Assembly (NCBI RefSeq): GCF_004136315.1
Contig: NZ_CP029562.1
Span: 372,001 to 436,000, forward strand
Direction: 5' to 3'
DNA: 64,000 nucleotides
Source: Mesorhizobium sp. Pch-S
Lineage (GTDB): Bacteria > Pseudomonadota > Alphaproteobacteria > Rhizobiales > Rhizobiaceae
The number at the start of each line of letters is the position of its first letter. The stretch's first letter is position 1. Below are positions 38,376 to 49,591 of this stretch, piece after piece. The notes beneath the pieces are model-generated. The model was given only the letters and a program-made list of their open reading frames with translations, searched no databases and was not told the origin of the DNA. Both the position numbers and the translations under genes were made by a program.

Positions 38376-39188
38376 ATGGACGGTTTGATGAAGGGCAAGC
38401 GCGGCCTGATCATGGGCGTTGCCAATGATCATTCCATTGCCTGGGGCATCGCTCAGAAACTCGCCGAACAGGGTGCCGAGCTGGCCTTCACCTACCAGGG
38501 CGAAGCCTTCGGCCGCCGGGTCAAGCCCTTGGCCGAGAAGGTCGGCGCTTCACTCGTCGTGCCATGCGATGTCGAGGACAGTGCCTCGGTCGCAGCCACC
38601 TTCGATACGCTGAAGAGCGCGTGGGGTAAGCTCGACTTCATCGTCCATGCCATCGGCTTCTCGGACAAGACCGAGCTGAAGGGCCTCTATGCGGACACCA
38701 CGCGCGACAATTTCGTGCGCACCATGGTGATCTCCTGCTACTCCTTCACGGAAGTCGCGCGCCATGCCGCGGCGTTGATGCAGGACGGCGGGTCTATGAT
38801 CACCCTCACCTACGCCGGCTCGGTGCGGGTGATGCCCAACTACAATGTCATGGGGGTGGCCAAGGCGGGCCTTGAAGCCAGCGTGCGTTATCTCGCCAAC
38901 GATTACGGCCCGCGTGGCATCCGCGTGAACGGCCTGTCGGCCGGTCCGGTACGGACACTCGCAGGTGCCGGCATTTCAGATGCGCGCTACATGTATTCCT
39001 ACCAGCAGCGCAACGCGCCGCTGCGCCGCACCGTCGGCATCGACGAGATCGGCAACTCGGCGCTTTACCTGCTTTCCGATCTCTCGTCTGGCGTGACCGG
39101 GGAAATCCACTACGTCGATTCCGGCTATCATGTCGTGTCGATGCCCACGCTCGACGAACTGAAGCGGCTGGATGGCGGCAAGGATTGA
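38376..39188 (+). CDS. fabI: Enoyl-ACP reductase (NADH)
   Basis: The last reduction of each fatty acid elongation cycle. A 270-residue short-chain dehydrogenase with the FabI-type loop IMGVANDHSIAWGIAQKL near residue 13 and the Tyr-x6-Lys catalytic pair in YNVMGVAKAGLEASVRYLA near 157. It starts ten bases after fabB. FabI is the triclosan-sensitive type in other bacteria. Confidence 0.95.
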   Translation: MDGLMKGKRGLIMGVANDHSIAWGIAQKLAEQGAELAFTYQGEAFGRRVKPLAEKVGASLVVPCDVEDSASVAATFDTLKSAWGKLDFIVHAIGFSDKTELKGLYADTTRDNFVRTMVISCYSFTEVARHAAALMQDGGSMITLTYAGSVRVMPNYNVMGVAKAGLEASVRYLANDYGPRGIRVNGLSAGPVRTLAGAGISDARYMYSYQQRNAPLRRTVGIDEIGNSALYLLSDLSSGVTGEIHYVDSGYHVVSMPTLDELKRLDGGKD

Positions 39189-39394
39189 AGCCGCAAGGCT
39201 CGCGCTAGCCCCGTCGATTATCCTCACCAAAGTAGAAAGAGCCTATCGTCCACAGCGAAGGATGGGCCCTTGCCTTTTGGTTAACTTTCATGAAACGTTA
39301 GTCAACTTTTGTTGCCGATAAAATGCGACGAATCGCAGGAAACTTATTTTAAGAGGATCGCGGTTAGAACATCCTGCAGATTGGGACCCTGCGT

Positions 39395-40954
39395 ATGCCC
39401 TCTGTCAAGAATCCTGGCCGAACGCCACTTTTCCGGCTGATCACCATCGCCAGCGCGGGCATGGGCAGCTTCATCCTGGGCTTGTGGGGCATCAAGATCG
39501 GTCTCGGCGACAGCCTGGCAGAACTTCCGCTCAACACACTCGTGGCCATCGTCGCAGGTCTTTGCGCGCTGGCTGCGGCCTGTGCAGCGATGTCCTTCTT
39601 CGCCGGTGTCGACGAATCCGCTGATTACGTTTTCTCCGAAACCAATTTCGACAAGCTGACGGGAACGCTGGCCAAGCACGCCATGGTCGGCAAGGTGGCG
39701 GAGGCTGCCTCCTCCACGCTCAAGACCGGCGAGCCGGTCTACCTGCTCAACATCGACATCAATCGTTTCAGCCAGATCAATGACGCGATCGGCTACACGC
39801 AGGTCGATGATCTCATCCGACTGTTCGCCCATCGCCTGAAAGCGCTTCTGCCGCGTGAAGCCGTCGTCGGCCGCGTCGGCCCGGGTGAATTTGCCGTACT
39901 GTATCCGGACAAGCGCCTGCCGGGGTCGATGGAGGCACTGGTCGAGCAGCTGATCGATGATCTGATCGCCCCCTACCAGCTGAAGACCCATCAGCAGTCG
40001 GTCAGCCTCTCGGTCGGCGTCGTGGCCATGCCAAAGGACGGCATCGATCCAGTGCTGCTTTTGCGTCGGGCCAATCTTGCCTTGCAGAACGCGCGAGCAA
40101 CCAACGCCGCCGGCACGTGGTCGGTCTTCCAGCCGGAAATGGGCAAGGTCGCGGATCATCGGCAATGGGTGGAGTCCGAACTGCACACGGCGTTCGAGCG
40201 CGGCGACTTCGACTTGCACTATCAGCCGCAACTCGACCTCGCCGCAGACAGGGTCGTGGGCTACGAGGCGCTGATCCGGTGGAATCACCCGGAGCGCGGA
40301 ACGATCGCGCCGATGGAATTCATTCCGCTTGCGGAAGAAACCGGAATGATCGGCCCGATCGGCGAGTGGGTGCTGCGCAAGGCCTGCAGCGACGCCCGCC
40401 ACCTGCCGGAAGACTGTTTCGTGGCGGTCAACATCTCGCCGGTACAGTTCATGACCAAGGATTTCCTGGCAATGGTGCGCAACACCATCGCCAGGACCGG
40501 CATCAAGCCGTCAAGGCTGGAGCTGGAGGTGACCGAGACCGCGATGATGCAGGACAAGGAACGCGCCGCCGCTATCCTCAAAGAATTGTCCGACATGGGC
40601 ATTTCGGTCGCCGTCGATGATTTCGGCACGGGCTATTCCAACCTCAGCTACCTGATCGACTTCTCGTTCCACAAGTTGAAGATCGACCGCTCTTTCGTCA
40701 GCCGCATCGACACCGATTCCGGCTCCGGAGCAGTCGTCTCGACGATTGTCGGCCTGTCGCGCGCACTGGGCGTATCAACGATAGCCGAAGGCGTGGAGAC
40801 CGAGAGCCAGGCAACCATGCTGAAGGCTGCAGGCTGCGAGGTGGTGCAAGGCTACCTGTTTGGCAAGCCGGCGCCGCTGCGTGTCATTGGCGGACAGGCG
40901 CAAAGCGTCGAGCATCTGGCTCAAAACCAGCGTCGTGCCGCAAACCTGCACTAA
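39395..40954 (+). CDS. Membrane-anchored degenerate-GGDEF/EAL protein
   Basis: A 519-residue c-di-GMP protein. Two N-terminal membrane helices (residues 12-36 and 48-70) are followed by a GGDEF domain whose active loop reads GRVGPGEFAVL, so diguanylate cyclase activity is probably lost. The EAL domain is intact: YEALIRWNHPERG near residue 290, VAVNISPVQF, VAVDDFGTGYSNLSYL and IAEGVETE. It is therefore probably a phosphodiesterase that lowers c-di-GMP, which would influence attachment and pilus-linked behaviour. The gene has its own 206-base upstream region. Confidence 0.9.
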   Translation: MPSVKNPGRTPLFRLITIASAGMGSFILGLWGIKIGLGDSLAELPLNTLVAIVAGLCALAAACAAMSFFAGVDESADYVFSETNFDKLTGTLAKHAMVGKVAEAASSTLKTGEPVYLLNIDINRFSQINDAIGYTQVDDLIRLFAHRLKALLPREAVVGRVGPGEFAVLYPDKRLPGSMEALVEQLIDDLIAPYQLKTHQQSVSLSVGVVAMPKDGIDPVLLLRRANLALQNARATNAAGTWSVFQPEMGKVADHRQWVESELHTAFERGDFDLHYQPQLDLAADRVVGYEALIRWNHPERGTIAPMEFIPLAEETGMIGPIGEWVLRKACSDARHLPEDCFVAVNISPVQFMTKDFLAMVRNTIARTGIKPSRLELEVTETAMMQDKERAAAILKELSDMGISVAVDDFGTGYSNLSYLIDFSFHKLKIDRSFVSRIDTDSGSGAVVSTIVGLSRALGVSTIAEGVETESQATMLKAAGCEVVQGYLFGKPAPLRVIGGQAQSVEHLAQNQRRAANLH

Positions 40955-40975
40955 CAGACAGGCGTTCTCCGCCGA

Positions 40976-41992
40976 TCAGCGACGCGCCAACAGCACCTTG
41001 AAAGCGTCATTGCGCCCCAGTTCCACGTGATTTGCAAAAGCGGTGGCGAGAACGGGTTCGTACGGTAACTGCCGGTTCGCCACCATGAACAGGCGCCCAC
41101 CCGGTCGCAATGCCTTCGCCGCGGCGCGGATGATCGAAGCCCCAAGCTGTGGTTCTGCCGCGTGGCCCTGATGGAACGGAGGGTTCATGACGATCGCGTC
41201 ATAGCGCTCGCCGACCGCTTCAGTTGCAAGATCATGCCAGAACCGCCTCGCGGGAAGGCCCGGCATCAGCCGTGCCAACGTTCGGCCCGCCGCCTGCAAA
41301 GAGGCATGGTCGGCCTCATATAGGTCAAGCCCGCTCAAGCCAGCAGCCCGCTCGGCCAGTGTGACCGACAAGTAGCCCCAGCCCGCGCAGAAATCGGCGA
41401 CATGGCCCTTGATATCTGCAGGCAGATACCCGCCCAGAAGCCGTGACCCCGCGTCGACGCGATCGAAGGAGAACATGCCGGGCGCGGTCTCGTAGCGATC
41501 TTCGACCAGAAGCGACGGATTGGCAGCACGCAACCTGGATGCAGCCTCGCTACCTTGTCGGGCGAACCAGAAGACCTGACCATGGTGTTTCGAAAGATGG
41601 CCCTCTATGTCAACGAATTCCCCCAGCCGCTTGCGGAGGCTCGCAATACCATCTTCCTTGCCGCCCGCGACGACGATCCGGCCGTCGTCGGTCGTGCGTT
41701 CGATGGCTTCGGCAATGCGCGTTTCGTTGAGGCCGCGATGGCGACCCGCAACAACCAAGGTGAGGTCGTAGCCCTCCCCTTCGGGCTCAGGCGCAACCAA
41801 GTGCGCAGACGCTGCCAGATGGCGAAAATCCGGGCGAAATCCCTGAACAAGGTGCAGAGCAGCCCCGAAGCCAGCGGGCAGCCGAAACCCCGGCAGAGCG
41901 CCGAGAAAGAGCGCACGTGTGCTTTTTCCTGGCAGAGGCAACACATCGGCCTCAAAAGGATGGAACAGGGTTTTGAGCGTATCGGAACTCAT
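40976..41992 (-). CDS. RsmC-like SAM-dependent methyltransferase
   Basis: A 338-residue protein with two methyltransferase-like halves as in 16S rRNA guanine-N2 methyltransferases (RsmC/RlmG). The N-terminal half has no catalytic motif; the C-terminal half has motif I VADFCAGWGYLSVTLAE near residue 198 and IVMNPPFHQG near 270. The likely target is ribosomal RNA; specificity is uncertain. The ATG at 41992 overlaps the stop of the SRPBCC gene by four bases. Confidence 0.85.
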   Translation of the reverse strand: MSSDTLKTLFHPFEADVLPLPGKSTRALFLGALPGFRLPAGFGAALHLVQGFRPDFRHLAASAHLVAPEPEGEGYDLTLVVAGRHRGLNETRIAEAIERTTDDGRIVVAGGKEDGIASLRKRLGEFVDIEGHLSKHHGQVFWFARQGSEAASRLRAANPSLLVEDRYETAPGMFSFDRVDAGSRLLGGYLPADIKGHVADFCAGWGYLSVTLAERAAGLSGLDLYEADHASLQAAGRTLARLMPGLPARRFWHDLATEAVGERYDAIVMNPPFHQGHAAEPQLGASIIRAAAKALRPGGRLFMVANRQLPYEPVLATAFANHVELGRNDAFKVLLARR

Positions 41993-42465
41993 GACGGGAC
42001 GTTCTGCCGCGGATGACTGGGATCCACGGCACCTTGCAGATAATCGGCGATGCGAACGGACCATCCGTCGATGTCTGCGCGGAAGGCTTCCTGCGTCATC
42101 CCTGCCACCATGTCCTGCCCTTTCGCAGTCAGCGGCACATAGCCATAGGAGACAGCCACCCTGGTTCCATCACCGTCAGCACAGCAGTCCACCTGGACGA
42201 AGGCAACCCGCAAAGCCGGCGTTGTGCGGAGGTAACGGACGTGGTGTCGCCCCGGCTGCCAATCCAGGCAGGTCCAGATCGTCGCTTCCTCGCCGCTGCC
42301 GGTGCGAAAGATCATGTCCTGGCCGGTCTCACCTGTTGCTGGAAAGATGTAGTCAGGCAACCAGCCCGGCACCCAGGCTTCCTCCCCTTTCGGGCTGAAC
42401 AGAAGGAATGCCTCATCGACCGGCAAGGCGACATGAATCTCATGCCTGAAATCGCGGCGCATCAT
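41989..42465 (-). CDS. SRPBCC/START-like domain protein
   Basis: A 158-residue protein of the ligand-binding START/Bet v1-type fold (EIHVALPVDEAFLLFSPKGEEAWVPGW, EATIWTCLDWQPGRHH, VAVSYGYVPLT). Such proteins bind lipids or hydrophobic ligands. No specific function is known. It overlaps the genes on both sides (one and four bases), so the three are translated as one operon. Confidence 0.8.
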   Translation of the reverse strand: MMRRDFRHEIHVALPVDEAFLLFSPKGEEAWVPGWLPDYIFPATGETGQDMIFRTGSGEEATIWTCLDWQPGRHHVRYLRTTPALRVAFVQVDCCADGDGTRVAVSYGYVPLTAKGQDMVAGMTQEAFRADIDGWSVRIADYLQGAVDPSHPRQNVPS

Positions 42466-42707
42466 CAGGCATCCTTGTCAGGATGGAGATGACTGTCCGC
42501 GCTGGTCAGCCGGCAACCGTAAGCATCCCTCAACTTTGCGATCGTAGCCAGCGTCTCGCTGGAGAAGGCCGACCTGCCTTCGAAGGCATGCAACACAATG
42601 CCTTCGAGCAAATCGCCGAGGCTCATGCCTTTTTCAGCCGCAAGGCCTTTCAGAACCTTGAGAAGCGGCGTCGCCAAGCGTACGCCCGTTTGCGTTCTAT
42701 CAATCAT
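42465..42707 (-). CDS. Small ribbon-helix-helix-like protein
   Basis: An 80-residue protein whose N-terminal half (RTQTGVRLATPLLKVLKGLA then GMSLGDLLEGIVLHAF) reads like a ribbon-helix-helix DNA-binding unit: one beta strand and two helices. It is the first gene of the operon with the SRPBCC and methyltransferase genes. An inverted repeat lies just upstream, suggesting autoregulation. ATG at 42707 is favoured; a TTG 15 bases upstream is in frame. Confidence 0.65.
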   Translation of the reverse strand: MIDRTQTGVRLATPLLKVLKGLAAEKGMSLGDLLEGIVLHAFEGRSAFSSETLATIAKLRDAYGCRLTSADSHLHPDKDA

Positions 42708-42714
42708 GCCATAT

Positions 42715-42736
42715 GTTACCAAGGTACATCGGTAAC
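42715..42736. promoter_or_regulatory. Inverted repeat upstream of the RHH-like gene
   Basis: GTTACC, ten bases, then GGTAAC. It begins eight bases before the proposed ATG on the minus strand, a plausible operator for the small DNA-binding protein. Confidence 0.4.
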
Positions 42737-42763
42737 TTCAAGGCATCATGTGAAACGCCTTGT

Positions 42764-43885
42764 TCAGAAAAAGTCCGTCGAAAGCCTGCTCCAACCTTCT
42801 CCCGCAAGCCCACCGATGAAGATATCGTTCCGCTGAGCCGCATTCAGGAATTCGGCGCGTGTGGTGCCGATGCAGACATTGGCCCGGTGGCGAAAGAACA
42901 TGACCGGCTGCTGTGACAGCGCGGCCAGGTAACGGGGCTCTACACGACCTTGCGCCGCTACATATCCCCTGTCCTGGAAATGCAGCAGCATCGCATCGAC
43001 AGCCTGCTTCTCCGCACCAGACCTTGCAATGACGTTCAGGACCTCCGCCACACCGTTCGATTGGCTGTAGTAGCAGCAAAGCCCATTTGGGACGCCCGCC
43101 TGATCTTCGATCGAAAGCAGCTGAAGCATCCCCGCGGCTCGATTGTCCGCCGCCATACGAAGGAGCCAGTTCAGATCCCGCCCTGTCCAGGCCGGATGTG
43201 CCGCATAGCTCTGGAGTAGACCGGGAATGAGAGAAACGGCTTCGTCCTGTGCTACTTCCTTCACCGCGGCACGGGATTTTCCAGCGTTGCTGACCCGGGG
43301 AAGCGGGAACAGCGGATTGAGCATCCTGCCAACAGACGCAGCGCCAAGTTTGCCCAGGATAGGACGCCGCTGTGTCATGAGATTCACAGCATAACTCGCC
43401 GGCTTGAATATGCGGGTCCACCCGAGCGCGTATGTGGTGAGCGATATGCCACCGACGGCTTCGAAATGTCTAAGGCTCACCGGCGCCGCGCTGTCGCTGA
43501 ATTGTACCGTCTCTTCGCCAGGGCGCAGGGCAAGCGTCAGTTCGGCGGGTCCGCGAGGAGCACCTCCCGGCTTCATCATGAAAGCACAGAGCAACCGCCC
43601 CATGATCGATCGTCCGCCGACGGTGTAGGGAACCGGCAGGATAGAGACCGCGCTGTCTATTTCCCCGCGCTCATTTTCATGCACGACGCTCCCGATGATG
43701 GGATCGTAGTAGGGATTTTCGAAGAAGAGTTGCTGAAAGTAGCGATCGAAATTTTCGTTGCAGGATGTCGAAACGGGGCGGAAAACCTGTTTGAAAAGAG
43801 CACGGATGGCCGGGATGTCATCAATCTTCATCGCGCGCACGCGTCGCGATTTCACGTCCCTTACAGATGCCGAGATATACCCCAC
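42764..43885 (-). CDS. GNAT-like acetyltransferase paralogue A
   Basis: A 373-residue protein. The N-terminal 140 residues look like a GNAT domain (VRAMKIDDIPAIRALFKQVF, IMGRLLCAFMMKP); the rest is of unknown fold, ending GEGWSRLSTDFF. It is about two-thirds identical by eye to the neighbour at 44182-45303, with matching ends and matching upstream context (GAGG then CCTG before the start). The GTG at 43885 is chosen to match the paralogue MGHIST start; GTG at 43900 is an alternative. No signal peptide or membrane helix. Substrate unknown. Confidence 0.8.
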   Translation of the reverse strand: MGYISASVRDVKSRRVRAMKIDDIPAIRALFKQVFRPVSTSCNENFDRYFQQLFFENPYYDPIIGSVVHENERGEIDSAVSILPVPYTVGGRSIMGRLLCAFMMKPGGAPRGPAELTLALRPGEETVQFSDSAAPVSLRHFEAVGGISLTTYALGWTRIFKPASYAVNLMTQRRPILGKLGAASVGRMLNPLFPLPRVSNAGKSRAAVKEVAQDEAVSLIPGLLQSYAAHPAWTGRDLNWLLRMAADNRAAGMLQLLSIEDQAGVPNGLCCYYSQSNGVAEVLNVIARSGAEKQAVDAMLLHFQDRGYVAAQGRVEPRYLAALSQQPVMFFRHRANVCIGTTRAEFLNAAQRNDIFIGGLAGEGWSRLSTDFF

Positions 43886-44181
43886 CCAGGCCTCTTTCAC
43901 TTGGTTGTCTTGGCTGGCTCCTGCATCTCGACCTTGGCAGACGGATGAATGACGTAGCCCACGATGTCAGCGCAACACTCACCTCAATTACGTAAAGAAT
44001 CGCTGAAGTAGTTACCGCTGTTTCCGGGATAGGCGCAGACAACCCGGTCATGCCCCGCTGCAGCAGGGGTAAGCCGCCGCGGCCTTGTCATGAGCAGCCT
44101 CAAGCGGTGCTCGGTAGCGACATAACGCGAAGGGCGACCAGCGGGTTTGTCCGCGCTGGTCGCCCCAAGCATATATGCTGC
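43886..44181. other. Intergenic region between the two GNAT-like paralogues
   Basis: About 296 bases with no credible gene. They hold a strong hairpin just after the upstream gene and, nearer paralogue A, an AT-richer stretch (CACCTCAATTACGTAAAGAA on the plus strand) that may hold its promoter. The two paralogues therefore have separate expression signals. Confidence 0.5.
44132..44165 (-). terminator. Hairpin after GNAT-like paralogue B
   Basis: GGGCGACCAGCG and CGCTGGTCGCCC form a perfect 12-bp stem with a ten-base loop, 16 bases beyond the minus-strand stop. No long T run follows. Confidence 0.6.
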
Positions 44182-45303
44182 TTAAAAGAAGTCCGTCGAA
44201 AGCCTGCTCCAGCTTTCGCCCGCGAGGCCGCCGATAAACATGTTGTTTCGCTCGACCGCATTGAGGACGTCGGCGCGCGCAGTGGTGACGCAGACATTGG
44301 CCCTGTGGCGAAAGAACATGTTCGATTGCTGTGAAAGTGCCGAGAGATAGCGCGGGTCCACCCGGCCTTGCGCCGCGATGTACCCCTCCTCCTGCAGATG
44401 GAACAGCATGACGTTGATGGCCTGCCTTTCCGTCCCGGACTTCGTGATCACATTCAACACTTCGACCATGCCATTCGGGCGACTGTAGTAGCAGAAGAAG
44501 CCGATTGGTGTGCCCGTCGGATCATTGATCGCAAAGAACCGAAGCGCGCCCGCGGCTCGATTGTCCTCCGCCATGTGCAGAAGCCAATGCAGATCCTTCT
44601 CTGTCCAGTCCGGATGCGCGGAATAGCTTTCGAGCAGGGAAGGAATGAGCGAAACCGCTTCGTCCTGCGTTATTTCCTTCACCGTGACATGGGACTTTGC
44701 GATCTTCTTTATCGGAGGAAGCGGAAACAGCGGGTTGAGCATCCTCCCCGTCGAGGTCACCCAGCCGCCCAGGATCGGATGCCGCCGCGCCGCAATGGTC
44801 GCCACATAGCTTGCCATCTGGAATATGCGCGTCCAGCCAAGCGCATGCGCTCCCAGTGTCACGCCCCCGATGGCTTCGAAATGCCTGAGGCTCACGGGTG
44901 CGGCCGTGTCGCTGAAGTTAATTGTCTTCTCGGTCGGGCGTATGCTGAGCGACAACTCGGCAGCGCCACGCGGAGAAGCTTCCGGCTTCATCATGAAGGC
45001 ACAGAGCAGCCGCCCCATGACAGATTGCCCGTCTACGACGTAAGGAACCGGGAGGATCGAGAGAGCGCTGTCTATTTCCCCGCGTTCATTCTCATGAACA
45101 ACACTCCCGATCTCCGGATCGTAATAAGGATTATCGAAGAAAAGTTTCTGGAAGTATTGATCAAAGTTTTCGTTACAATCTTTCGAATTCGGGCGGAAAA
45201 CTTGCTTGAAGATGACACGGATTGCCGGAATGTCATCAACATTCATCGGGCGCAGCATATACCGCGATTTCACGCCGCTTACGGATGTCGAGATATGTCC
45301 CAT
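44182..45303 (-). CDS. GNAT-like acetyltransferase paralogue B
   Basis: A 373-residue protein, the closest relative of the adjacent gene. Shared blocks include NPYYDP.IGSVVHENERGEIDSA, GRMLNPLFPLP, AQGRV and FFRHRANVC, so the whole length was duplicated. The N-terminal region (LRPMNVDDIPAIRVIFKQVF) again suggests a GNAT fold. The ATG at 45303 follows GAGGCCTGTT. Its codon use looks a little more AT-rich than paralogue A. Function unknown; the pair may act on a cell-surface molecule, but nothing in the sequence proves it. Confidence 0.8.
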   Translation of the reverse strand: MGHISTSVSGVKSRYMLRPMNVDDIPAIRVIFKQVFRPNSKDCNENFDQYFQKLFFDNPYYDPEIGSVVHENERGEIDSALSILPVPYVVDGQSVMGRLLCAFMMKPEASPRGAAELSLSIRPTEKTINFSDTAAPVSLRHFEAIGGVTLGAHALGWTRIFQMASYVATIAARRHPILGGWVTSTGRMLNPLFPLPPIKKIAKSHVTVKEITQDEAVSLIPSLLESYSAHPDWTEKDLHWLLHMAEDNRAAGALRFFAINDPTGTPIGFFCYYSRPNGMVEVLNVITKSGTERQAINVMLFHLQEEGYIAAQGRVDPRYLSALSQQSNMFFRHRANVCVTTARADVLNAVERNNMFIGGLAGESWSRLSTDFF

Positions 45304-45492
45304 AACAGGCCTCGATTGCTCGAATGACGTATTGGGCAATACTACATACGCGGATCGCAAATATGTAAATAAGTCCTTAATGAGTTTCTTCTAATTCAGT
45401 TAATTTTGGCGCCCTCATGCGACGAATGCAACGGGAGAAGACCGGCCGCTGTCGGGAGTCGCCTGATGGCTGAGTCAGCCTGTCGACCCAAC

Positions 45493-45524
45493 AAAAAGGG
45501 CGCGACCGAAGTCGCGCCCTTTTC
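45493..45524 (-). terminator. pnp terminator
   Basis: On the minus strand, GGGCGCGAC-TTCG-GTCGCGCCC forms a hairpin with a very stable tetraloop, followed by TTTTTGTT. It lies 22 bases after the pnp stop. Confidence 0.9.
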
Positions 45525-45545
45525 AGATTCAATAAGTTAAGTCGA

Positions 45546-47693
<2,148 letters not shown>

Positions 47694-48008
47694 ATCTTGT
47701 CCTTCATATGCGGAAGGGGCCGCGCCATCCAAACATGCGCGACGCCCCCTTCCTGGCTCCTTTGTCGGGCAGCCACGGGCAAGACAACGGGAGGCTTGAA
47801 AATGCCGGGCCGGCGCCCGTGCAAGCATCCTGCAATCCTGCCCCATGACCGTCCACGGGCGGTTTCATGTGGCCCTCTGCCTACAGAAACCGGGTCGGGT
47901 CGTTAGAGCGTGATCTTTTCCGAAAACCGGTTCCCACTTTTCGGGATCGCGCTTTAGGCCCGAATGCGCGACCGGCGAGCCCTCGATGAGAACCCGCCGG
48001 CCAATTCG
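47694..48008. other. rpsO-pnp intergenic region
   Basis: 315 bases without a credible gene. It contains a rhizobial palindromic repeat at 47905-47956 and, near 47700-47760, a GC-rich stretch before pnp that could hold the pnp promoter and the processed leader where Pnp autoregulation acts in other bacteria. Confidence 0.5.
47905..47956. repeat. Rhizobial intergenic palindromic repeat
   Basis: AGAGCGTGATC...CCGAAAA and TTTTCGGGATCGCGCT form an imperfect palindrome about 50 bases long, the same core as the units near 5.8 and 61.9 kb. Confidence 0.65.
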
Positions 48009-48278
48009 TCAGCGACGCAGTTCGAGCTTCTCGATCAGCGTCTGGTAGCGCGCCTCATCCTTGCGCTTGAGGTAATCAAGCAGGCTGCGACGCTGGGAAA
48101 CGAGTGCGAGCAGGCCACGACGGGAGTGGTTGTCCTTCTTGTGGTCCTTGAAGTGCTCGGTCAGGTTCTTGATACGCTCGGAAAGAATGGCAACCTGCAC
48201 TTCCGGCGAACCGGTGTCACCGGCGACGGTGGCGAACTGAGCCAGCAGTTCCTTCTTGCGTTCAGCAGTAATCGACAT
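48009..48278 (-). CDS. rpsO: 30S ribosomal protein S15
   Basis: An 89-residue protein that binds the central domain of 16S r[23 protein letters not shown] starts it, and the core [20 protein letters not shown] is the family signature. It is upstream of pnp on the same strand, the near-universal rpsO-pnp order. AGAAAGGAAAAATG contains the ribosome site. Confidence 0.97.
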   Translation of the reverse strand: MSITAERKKELLAQFATVAGDTGSPEVQVAILSERIKNLTEHFKDHKKDNHSRRGLLALVSQRRSLLDYLKRKDEARYQTLIEKLELRR

Positions 48279-48463
48279 CGCATTTTTCCTTTCTCAATGG
48301 AGGAAACGAGGCGCCCAGAGCCGGGATGTCGTCCAGCAAGGGTCGGTGAGCATCACGCAATCCGGCGCGATGTTGCGGCGCGTATAGTGCAAAAGAACGC
48401 AAAAAGCCAGCGCATATTCGCAAGGCTGGCCTGAGCGCAGCGCGGACCGGCACCTTTGCCTGC

Positions 48464-49558
48464 TTACAGCCACTTCTTCCATTTGAAGAAACTGACCAGC
48501 CCTATCGCCACCAGAGCCATGAAAACCAGGGCAGCTGGATAGCCGTAGTAGGCCTTCAGTTCCGGCATGTTCCAGGGCGATGTCGCAGGATCGAAGTTCA
48601 TGCCCCAGACGCCGACCAGGAAGGTGAGCGGAATGAAGATCGCCGAGACAATGGTGAGCAGACTGATCACCTCGTTGGTGCGTGCCTGGCTGAGCGACAG
48701 GTGCATTTCGATCAGTCCCGTCGTCATGTCGCGCTGCGTATCCGCCAATTCCACGAGCCGATAGGCATGATCCAGCGTGTCGTTCAGGAAGATCTTCGTC
48801 TCCGGCTTGATGTAAGGGGCATCAGAGCGAACCAGCCCGGCCAGCGCATCTCGCAGCGACAGCATCGTCCGGTGCAATTGGCCCGCATGCCGGCGCTGTT
48901 CGTGCAGAATGCGGACCTGCTGCTTGTGTGGATGACGCAGCATCGCGTCCTCGACCTCGTCGGTTCGGGCGCTGGCGTTTTCGATCAATGGAAAGAACGA
49001 GTCGACGATGGCATCGATAAGGGCATAGGCGAGATAGTCTGCTCCGCGCGAACGCAAACGGTTGGGCGTCGAGGCAACGATGCGCTTGCGCACCGGATCG
49101 AAAGGATCACCTTCGCGCTGCTGGAAGGTGATGACGAAGCCCTTGCCGAAAAACAGGGAAATCTGCTCGTAGCGATAGGTGGCGGGATCATCGACCATAT
49201 TGACGACGACAAAGGCATGGTCGTCAAAAAACTCAGCCTTGGGCCGCTGGCCGGTGTTGACGACGTCTTCCAGAGCCAGCGGATGCAAACCGAACTGCTT
49301 GCCGATCTGCTCGATCAACTCGACATTTGCCAGGCCGACACAATCCAGCCAGACAAGTGGCCATTTTTCGCAATGCGTCTTCAGGTCATCGAGGCTGGCA
49401 CCGTCGATCTTTTCGCAGCGGTCGCGATCGATCAGCGTCAGATTGAGCTCACTGCGCCGTGCCCTGGGGTCGGCAATCAATGTTCCAGGCGAAGCACCAA
49501 TAGGTGAGCGCTTCGCCATTCCCGGCTCTCGCTTCCGAACCGTTTCCGCTTTTGTCAT
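48464..49558 (-). CDS. corA: CorA-type divalent cation transporter
   Basis: A 364-residue magnesium/cobalt channel of the inner membrane. A large cytoplasmic domain with long helices (LPLIENASARTDEVEDAML style region near 210) leads to two C-terminal membrane helices with GVWGMNFD, the GMN filter motif, near residue 310. Ends in FFKWKKWL. The ATG at 49558 has GAGG upstream. It sits between truB and rpsO, where the classic operon has no transporter; independent transcription is likely. Confidence 0.93.
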   Translation of the reverse strand: MTKAETVRKREPGMAKRSPIGASPGTLIADPRARRSELNLTLIDRDRCEKIDGASLDDLKTHCEKWPLVWLDCVGLANVELIEQIGKQFGLHPLALEDVVNTGQRPKAEFFDDHAFVVVNMVDDPATYRYEQISLFFGKGFVITFQQREGDPFDPVRKRIVASTPNRLRSRGADYLAYALIDAIVDSFFPLIENASARTDEVEDAMLRHPHKQQVRILHEQRRHAGQLHRTMLSLRDALAGLVRSDAPYIKPETKIFLNDTLDHAYRLVELADTQRDMTTGLIEMHLSLSQARTNEVISLLTIVSAIFIPLTFLVGVWGMNFDPATSPWNMPELKAYYGYPAALVFMALVAIGLVSFFKWKKWL

Positions 49559-49591
49559 GCGAGCCTCGAGCGAATCCCTGGCGCGGATATT

